Shown here one piece after another: positions 57,800 to 64,000 of a stretch of DNA of 64,000 nt. The notes beneath the pieces were generated by a model, which saw nothing but the letters and a program-made list of their open reading frames with translations, ran no database searches and had not been told where the DNA came from. The translations under genes were made by a program, and so were the position numbers. The DNA is from Azolla caroliniana (lineage: Eukaryota > Polypodiophyta): positions 1,984,001 to 2,048,000 of the forward strand of contig JBHGNT010000011.1 of NCBI GenBank assembly GCA_043228905.1. Direction: 5' to 3'. Numbering within the stretch: position 1 is the stretch's first letter; each line of letters starts with the position of its first letter.

Positions 57800-60470
57800 C
57801 TTGGATCCTCATTTTAATAAAGTTAACTTGTGAAGGGTCCTTCTCCAAGGAGACACAGTTCCTAAACATCTTTAAAGACATGCAATCGTAGTTACTGAAA
57901 AAACAATCATAATTGCATAAGTGCGTAAACATATTTGGGAAAATCAATTTTATTTTAAGATAAATTGATCATGCTTGTAAGAATACATGTTCCAGAAAAT
58001 AAGTTCACAACCCAATCATCGAGGTTAGAAAATAACTCAATCAATTGATTGATTAATCACTGTGGTTTTTGGTAGGGGTTCACTAGACTTTTATCGCCAG
58101 AAACATGGCGCAACTTCTTCGTCACAGCTGGGCACATGATATAATTTATGACATTTCGCTCATTCACATGTACCCAACTTTTCTTCTTAGAAATCGCATC
58201 ATAGTACCCCACGCACAAATGTTCCACAACGCTCACCATTTGATCGCCCTGGGTATGAGTTATTTAACCTTATTTGTATAATGGAATGGAAATAAGTAAA
58301 TATCATCAAATTTTCTATATAGTAAGTGCATTTGAAATCACATATTAATATATAGCAACTTGAAGCTTACAAATGCATGACATCTCGACTTTAACGCAGT
58401 AGTGACCGATAAAGACTGACCCATACTATGGAATATTACGATTTACCACAAAGGAGCCAAGGTCAGCTTTGCAAAGTCCTTCACCATCTTTTTTATTTGC
58501 GGATACTTATACGACACATCTTCATATGTGGATCCGGTTATTCGAAATCCATATGATATATCCGCGATGAGCAACGTATAATGCCTCTTGGGTAATATGT
58601 CAAGCATATTACCCACATCCCCATTATATACGTTATAGTACAGTTGGCGGAAAGGATCACCCTTGTGTAAAAAACTCCTCATTGTATCCGAGTCTTCAGG
58701 CACCTCCAACTCCTTTCCTTTTGTCATTCGCTTTTAATATTTCGCTCATTCCAAATGGGTGATGAATGCTCTTGGTATGCCTTCATTACTATCACCCAAT
58801 TTCTTCGAGCGAGGTGGTTTATGCAATTATCAGTTTTGTAAGAAAATACCCATTATCCTAAAATCAATTAATATTGTAAACACACATACTCATTCTCTAA
58901 ATACTATAAATATTTCTTCAAGAGCCTTGTATGATGATGTTTTTGGGCACGATTGCTCCACTTCTTCCCACGTTGACAGGGACAATTTTTTCATAATCAA
59001 CACTTGTATGTTCATGTAAACCTTATGACTAAAAAACATTACACATAAAGGTCAGAATCAAGAGTAAATTAAGAAAGCAATCCAAACACAAACAATAATA
59101 CAAAAAGACAACTCAGTTTTGGAATTCAGTAACCATTTCGTCCAAGCTGAATTCCTTGGCGGCCACTCGTGAAAGTACAAATATTAATAATCTATCATCT
59201 TTTATTCCTTGCAATGATCACCAAGGAAGCAACTTCATATCCTCGACTAATTCTTCTATCACTAAGTCACTTATATGTGACTTAAACTTCATCGCCACTT
59301 GAGGGTCCAACTTAGCCTTCTTTGAACATTGACCCTTGACCTCTTTCCGCTCCCACATACTAAAAATCTTATCTTGAAGGTCCAAAACCTCCCCAGTTCC
59401 GAAAGCGAGTTGAAACCATGAGTCATACTTTCTTAGGCCTTCAGATTTTGTGCTTTTGTCAATTGTTATCCCCACTTCTAGTAGAGATTACGTCGCAATC
59501 CAGGATGCAGCATAGGACCATATCTCTACAAAGCATCAAGGTAATCACGATGAAAGAACCTGATGCGCTCTACACACGACATCTTTTGTCTATAACCATT
59601 GTCATTATTGTGGTCCCAAGCTAGCAACTTGGCTTCTTCATGTGTAAGACCAACATACACTTTACATTCTGCATATTTGAAGAAGGGGGTAAGAGGATAT
59701 TCCTTGACAAGTTGACGACGGGCTTCAACGGAGTGGGACCCTCCAATGACATAGTATGTATAATCATCTGCCAAACTGTATTTAAAGTCTGCTACAGTTA
59801 GGCATTGATCTGGGTCTACAATTACTAGGAATGACACAACCGTAGCATGTGGATTGATCTTCATTTTTCTTTTCAAATTCTGCACATGCACTGCATGGGG
59901 CTCTCTTATCTCTAAAGCCCGTATTCCTATAACTGGATCGACTGGCGGCCTTTGAATCGAACAAATCGGTAAATGAAATAATTGTCCTAACTGTGTATCT
60001 TCCTCCTCATCTTCAACAAACTCTAGAACTTCGAATTCGTCTTCCTGAGGTTGCTTTCGTTTCTTGTGTTTTTTATGTTCTGATTTGGCTTTTTGGACAG
60101 TCTTCAGAGGTGTCCCAACTTGGCGACCATGAGTTCTCCTTTCATGTAAGGGCGTAGAGCAACAATTAAGTTGGTTTTTGTTTGTACATCTTTTTTGAGG
60201 GCTTTAGGGTGGCACGACTTCGTCACAAAATAGCCCTCATCAACTCGGATCCCTCACATTCCCCCCGAGCTCTCAACATCAAGCAATAGGTTAGGTGAAT
60301 CACTATCTTTGTATTCGACATTTCTTATTTGGCCGTAAGTGAAGGTCTTCCCCACTTGTAGCTTGCCTTGGCCTTTAGATTTTGCAAATACGAGGAGCAA
60401 GTCACCATCTTCCTCGGCATAAATCAATGTCCATTCTAAGTGGAGGTAGTTCTTGAGTGTTGGCCTATGA
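57800..60470 (-). pseudogene. ParB-like domain plus beta-class DNA methyltransferase, intron-containing, decayed
   Basis: Read right to left. 60250-60470: W-T-L-I-Y-A-E-E-D-G, an N-terminal domain I do not know. Near 60050-60090: basic K-S-E-H-K-K-H-K-K-R-K-Q, then an acidic run. 59526-59890: ParB-like block with V-S-F-L-V-I-V-D-P, Y-Y-V-I-G-G-S-H-S-V-E-A-R-R and L-A-W-D-H-N-N-D-N. 58371-58857: Y-N-V-Y-N-G-D and L-L-I-A-D-I-S-Y-G-F, the catalytic motif (D-P-P-Y type). 57987-58248: W-V-H-V, L-V-N-P-Y-Q-K-P-Q, then W-V-V-N-L-F-S-G-T (cofactor motif). 57800-57894: N-C-V-S-L-E-K-D-P. Motif order IV, recognition region, I defines the beta class, which methylates adenine N6 or cytosine N4. Introns 58249-58370 and 57895-57986 are GT-AG. 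Stops and frameshifts show decay. DNA methylation by an intact relative is inferred. Confidence 0.7.
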
Positions 60471-60539
60471 GAGTATGATCCAGAGGCATGGGAGTGGACT
60501 GGGAAGAGTTAAGGCCCGATAAATAATAATATATTATAG

Positions 60540-60802
60540 ATAAATACTATTAAGGAAATGGCGGATCTAGATAGTTGTACCGATCTGGATCCACACCGTT
60601 TTGTAACTAGTGGCCGGATAAGCACCGTTTTGCACCGTTTTGTACCGTTTTACCGGATGCCTATATAAAGGATCCGGAACAATGTATCTTTACAGAAGTA
60701 ATGCAAGATAAAGTATTGATTGTCTATTCTATGGTCTATTGTGTGATTCATCTTGTGTACTTGTTGTTTGTGCAATAATTCATTATTTTACACGTGTAAT
60801 TG
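60540..60802 (+). repeat. Possible LTR remnant
   Basis: Contains C-A-C-C-G-T-T-T-T-G repeated three or four times at 60594-60650, a C-T-A-T-A-T-A-A-A-G-G box at 60661-60671, and transcript-leader-like sequence up to the Copia-D LTR. No paired copy in the window. Confidence 0.35.
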
Positions 60803-61337
60803 TGTTGGGAAACAGGTCCCTCTGGATGGAATCTGGACGAGCTGGATCGGATGAGGCAAAGGAAGGAACCGGATCGGATGGATTCGGAAGGAGTCCGCTC
60901 GGATCCGGTATGAACCAGCAGATAGGAACATATTAGTAAATATGTTCAGACGTGACCGTTGAGGTCATATTTGTAAATAGCCTATAAGTTATATGAGTAT
61001 AAATATAACTAGGGAAAACAGTGTTTTGATGAAGATGTTGTTAGTGTTTTGTTGTATAGAGAAAGAGCGGGAGAGAGAAACAGAAAGTATTTTATGTTGT
61101 AACCGCCGGTTGGCGAAGACATAGACCTCGAGGTTGTTGCCTCTAAGTCTCGCATTGTGTCCTTCCTCTCATATTGATAGTTGGAGTTTGTGGGCTACTA
61201 TAGTTTTTCCTGATTAGGGTTTTCCACGTAAACATTCAGTGTCGTCTCTCTTGTCTGCGGAAGTGCATTGCTATTTTCTGTTTATTTCTTCCATTGTGAG
61301 TTTGAGACTTGGTTGTGGCCGAGCTCTATTCCGCACA
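60803..61337 (+). repeat. Copia-D 5' LTR
   Basis: 535 bp from TGTTGGGAAACAGG to C-C-G-C-A-C-A. Similar to the Copia-B LTR throughout (T-C-C-C-T-C-x-G-G-A-T-G-G near the start, A-A-A-T-A-T-G-T-T near the middle). A T-A-T-A-A-A-T-A-T-A box lies near 60998-61008. Confidence 0.82.
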
Positions 61338-61340
61338 ATA

Positions 61341-61352
61341 TGGTATCATAGC
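61341..61352 (+). promoter_or_regulatory. Copia-D primer binding site
   Basis: TGGTATCATAGC, one mismatch from the Met-tRNA site, three bases after the LTR end. Confidence 0.85.
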
Positions 61353-62180
61353 ATGGAAGATCCAATCGGTGGCATGTTCAAGCTCACAGACTCCAACTAC
61401 CCAGTGTGGAAGTCGAAGATGAGGGACATATTAGTAGTCAAAGATCTCTGGCTACCGGTACAGTTCGGAAACTAAAGATTAGATAAAATCGATGCCGCAA
61501 ACTGGGAGGTGATGCATATGAAAACGATGGCATACATTCGATGCTTCATCGACATGAGCCTGTGCAACAACTTTAATGAAGAGAGTAAGGCTCATGTGCT
61601 TTGGGAGACAATCAGTACCATGCTGGAGATAAAAAACGTTGTGAATCGGGTCTCAGTATTCGGGAAGTTAGTGGGACTTCGAGACCAAGAGGACTCCAAC
61701 ATGGCGGAGCACATGAATGCCTTCTAGGGACTCATAAACCAGACAATCTCGTTGGAAGAACCTCTAATCGACTCATAAACCAGACAATCTCGGTTCCCTC
61801 TGAATAGTTGGAGACGTCGGTTGTCCCTTTGGGCAACGTCGGGCCGGAAGCGAAACACCTATCCCTAGTGAGAGTGAAGTCGAGTTTGTTGGACGAAGAA
61901 CCTTGTCGGAAGGATTGGGAGTCCGGAACTGATCCAAAGGCCTTGGTTACGGAAGACGACCATAACCGGGGAAGAGCCTGGAATCGGAGTCCCCAAAACC
62001 GGGACAAATCAGGGACGAGGTCGAAGTCAAGGGGGAGGCCCACTTGTTTTTATTGCGGAAAGCCGGGGCACTTCCAGAAGAATTGCCGATACTTCTGGAA
62101 GGAGAAAGGAACCGACAATGCCGATTCAAAGAAGGGTCCGGTGTTATATACACATAACGTTGGTGAGGGCAGGTCACTAA
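61353..62180 (+). pseudogene. Copia-D gag (3' part of element missing)
   Basis: Starts M-E-D-P-I-G-G-M-F-K-L immediately after the primer site and matches Copia-B gag (K-M-R-D-I-L-V-V-K-D-L, Y-I-R-C-F-I-D-M-S-L). Stops at about 61473, 61725 and others. Intact zinc knuckle C-F-Y-C-G-K-P-G-H-F-Q-K-N-C at 62046-62087. It breaks off near 62160, where unrelated sequence starts, so protease and pol are absent. Confidence 0.82.
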
Positions 62181-62211
62181 TATTTACATTAGTGAAGGGT
62201 ATGTTCACTAA

Positions 62212-62449
62212 TGTTAAAAAAGGGGCTAATGTGATTGGATAGAAGGAATGATAGGTGCATGCACTATCATGATTTGGGCAACCAATGAACGGAGACCCTT
62301 TTAGAAAGGCACATCTATTCAAGGGGCCTAGGAAAAGGTATAAATATGAGGCTTAGCTACCCTCATAAGGACATTATATATTTTCTATCCAATGTATTTT
62401 CCTTCTTTCACTTTACTTTGGTCTATTGATTATTAATAGACTCTTAACA
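62212..62449 (+). repeat. Very short LTR (238 bp) of an unidentified retroelement
   Basis: TGTTAA...TTAACA ends, a G-G-T-A-T-A-A-A-T-A-T-G box near 62337-62348, and a primer site one base downstream. No second LTR before the window end. Confidence 0.75.
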
Positions 62450-62450
62450 G

Positions 62451-62462
62451 TGGTATCAGAGC
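62451..62462 (+). promoter_or_regulatory. Primer binding site of the short-LTR element
   Basis: TGGTATCAGAGC exactly, one base after the LTR end. Confidence 0.88.
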
Positions 62463-62697
62463 ATTTACTAACAAATTTTTTTGTTGTTTTGATGTTTTTT
62501 GCGTGTGAGTGATGGGGATCTAACAAGGCTCATTATGCTCTTCACAAAATCAAAACAACATTCTTAACCCGGTATTCTTCTTTCTCGATCTCTCTTTTCT
62601 TTTCTATGATGCTTTCTTCTTGGTCATATGGAAGTGGTATTACGTTTTCTTTTCTTTTCTTTCTTCTTTCTACCATGATACAATATTAATTTACTTA

Positions 62698-62882
62698 TGC
62701 ATCGGGTTGAGCGTGTTTGCACTAATCGCACACGCTCAACTCATGGCCCTTTTGCATATTGAGATGTATCTCCCACGCTCCCCTCTCTTGAGCCATCTCT
62801 TACAATAATAATTATTCTTGTGCATTGGGTCGAGCGTGTTTGCCCTAATCGCACACGCTCACCTAATGGCCCTTTTGCATAT
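62698..62882 (+). repeat. Duplicated 62-bp stem-loop segment
   Basis: 62698-62759 and 62821-62882, about 90 percent alike. Each carries G-A-G-C-G-T-G-T-T-T-G-C and, seven bases on, G-C-A-C-A-C-G-C-T-C, which pair as a stem. It lies in the leader of the short-LTR element. Confidence 0.75.
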
Positions 62883-62909
62883 GATGTTGAGTATGACACT
62901 CTTCCCTTT

Positions 62910-63141
62910 ATTGAGCCATCACTTGGCCGATTCTATGGGATGTTGTGGTCTTGACGAGGTGTATGTCACCTACCTATGCCAATCTACTCTCTATTGAGCC
63001 ATCACTTGGCCGATTCTATGGGATGTTGTGGCCTTAACGAGGTATATGTCGCTTACCTATGTCACTTTACTCTTTATTGAGCCATCACTTGGCCGATTCT
63101 AGGGAGATGTGGCAGTCTTGAGGAGGTGCATGTCAACTACC
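62910..63141 (+). repeat. 83-bp tandem repeat, about 2.8 copies
   Basis: Units start at 62910, 62993 and 63076 with A-T-T-G-A-G-C-C-A-T-C-A-C-T-T-G-G-C-C-G. The period of 83 is constant; divergence grows in the last copy. A related T-T-G-A-G-C-C-A-T-C word also occurs at 62789. Confidence 0.82.
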
Positions 63142-64000
63142 TTAGGGTTTCATACCTTAAGGCATACTTAATGTTCATACACCTAATTGATTATTATTCT
63201 AATTATTTTCTAATTATACAAATTATCTTTTTACTTTTTGATGATTTTCTCATAATTGTCATTAAATACCCACCAACAATTAACTCTCTTTCTTGCCCTT
63301 ATTTTAAGTTCATCTACACTATTTACGTACGTTTAATGGTGTAACGATTCGTGTAGACTAATTTTTAATATTGAGTGGGCATCATGCCGCTTTTTGAACA
63401 TTTTTTCCAAAGTGTTCTCTAGGTTTGACTCATGTAATCAAGCCTTAGAACTCGATTAAAAAACACATGAGTTTCCCTATTGATGTTTTACTCATAAATT
63501 TGAGTACCACATCTTTGCACACACCACCACCACCATTTGTATCAATTTGTGGCTTATGTCACAATTGTACAAATTACAACCACCATATTGGGATGTATAT
63601 GTGCATACCTCACACCATCCATTTATTTGTGACATTTTTTTTAGTAGGTAGCACATGGGTTTTTTGACCCTTGCTTTCATCACTGCTTGATTCTTATGGG
63701 TAGTGTGTTATTTTATCATTTTTATCATAACATTTGCTTGTTACTCGCAAGACTAGAATATTACTTGTGAGTGCACTTGTTTTTTCACGTAATACACTTT
63801 CTCGACCATATCAATACATGTTGGGTTGACATTCTAAAATAAGGCTAACGAGGAAACTACATTGATGTTAGAACCATGGTTGAGCCTCGGGGAGCCACCA
63901 TGATTATTCAAGATAGAGATCCGAGAAAGACATCTTATCTATGTTTTCCCCCATGTTTTTTAAAACACCATAGTGTTACCATAGTTATCGGATCTTGAGT
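63142..64000 (+). other. Continuation of the short-LTR element or intergenic DNA
   Basis: AT-rich, no protein recognised. If the short-LTR element has a gag gene it is either beyond the window or absent, as in large non-autonomous LTR elements. Confidence 0.35.

Noticed and set aside
57800-60470. Bacterial contamination or a misassembled phage contig
   Set aside because: GT-AG introns interrupt the frame and the region is continuous with plant retroelements on its right side.
62690-63141. A CRISPR-like array
   Set aside because: Repeats are 62 and 83 bp, directly adjacent or few, without uniform short repeats and unique spacers, and this is a plant genome.

Overview
This window is nuclear DNA of a land plant, most likely a seed plant. 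Three things point that way: one intact, intron-rich gene of the plant-only COP1-interacting protein 7 (CIP7) family; several Ty1/copia and Ty3/gypsy elements, the copia elements with the usual plant initiator-Met-tRNA primer sites (T-G-G-T-A-T-C-A-G-A-G-C and variants); and short tRNA-derived and hAT-type non-autonomous repeats. About half of the window is transposable-element sequence, most of it on the minus strand and deeply nested. Element names (Copia-A to F, Gypsy-1 to 3) are mine.

Layout. 1-4846: Copia-E (minus; 5' LTR plus a polyprotein still open to the window edge) lies inside the gag of Gypsy-2, which itself abuts a decayed plus-strand copia pol (Copia-F, 4850-6262). 6263-9600: short pieces of gypsy and copia elements. 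9608-10250: an unrecognised open frame that runs straight into the left LTR of Gypsy-1. 10157-18059: Gypsy-1 (minus), with gag, protease, RT, RNase H and integrase, all carrying stops or frameshifts. 18060-30314: a three-deep nest, Copia-C containing Copia-B containing Copia-A. Copia-A has a perfect 5-bp target duplication. 30315-35100: AT-rich intergenic DNA.

35168-44095 (minus): the only intact host gene. I joined ten exons by eye with GT-AG borders; every junction keeps frame and gives 1378 codons plus stop. 44096-57600: mostly unassigned intergenic DNA with simple repeats, tRNA-derived repeats, a hAT-type MITE with an 8-bp target duplication, an 82-nt hairpin, and LINE-like remnants on the minus strand.

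57800-60470 (minus): the most unusual object. It is a decayed but readable intron-containing gene. It joins a basic/acidic linker, a ParB-like domain and a beta-class DNA methyltransferase (catalytic motif first, then target-recognition region, then the S-adenosylmethionine motif). This architecture is familiar from bacteria and phages, not from ordinary plant genes. 60540-64000: another copia 5' LTR with gag (Copia-D, same family as Copia-B), then a very short 238-bp LTR with a primer site and a leader made of tandem repeats.

The transposon genes do not work together. They are layers of insertions whose order can be read from who interrupts whom. All coordinates come from reading the sequence; domain names rest on motif recognition without a database search.
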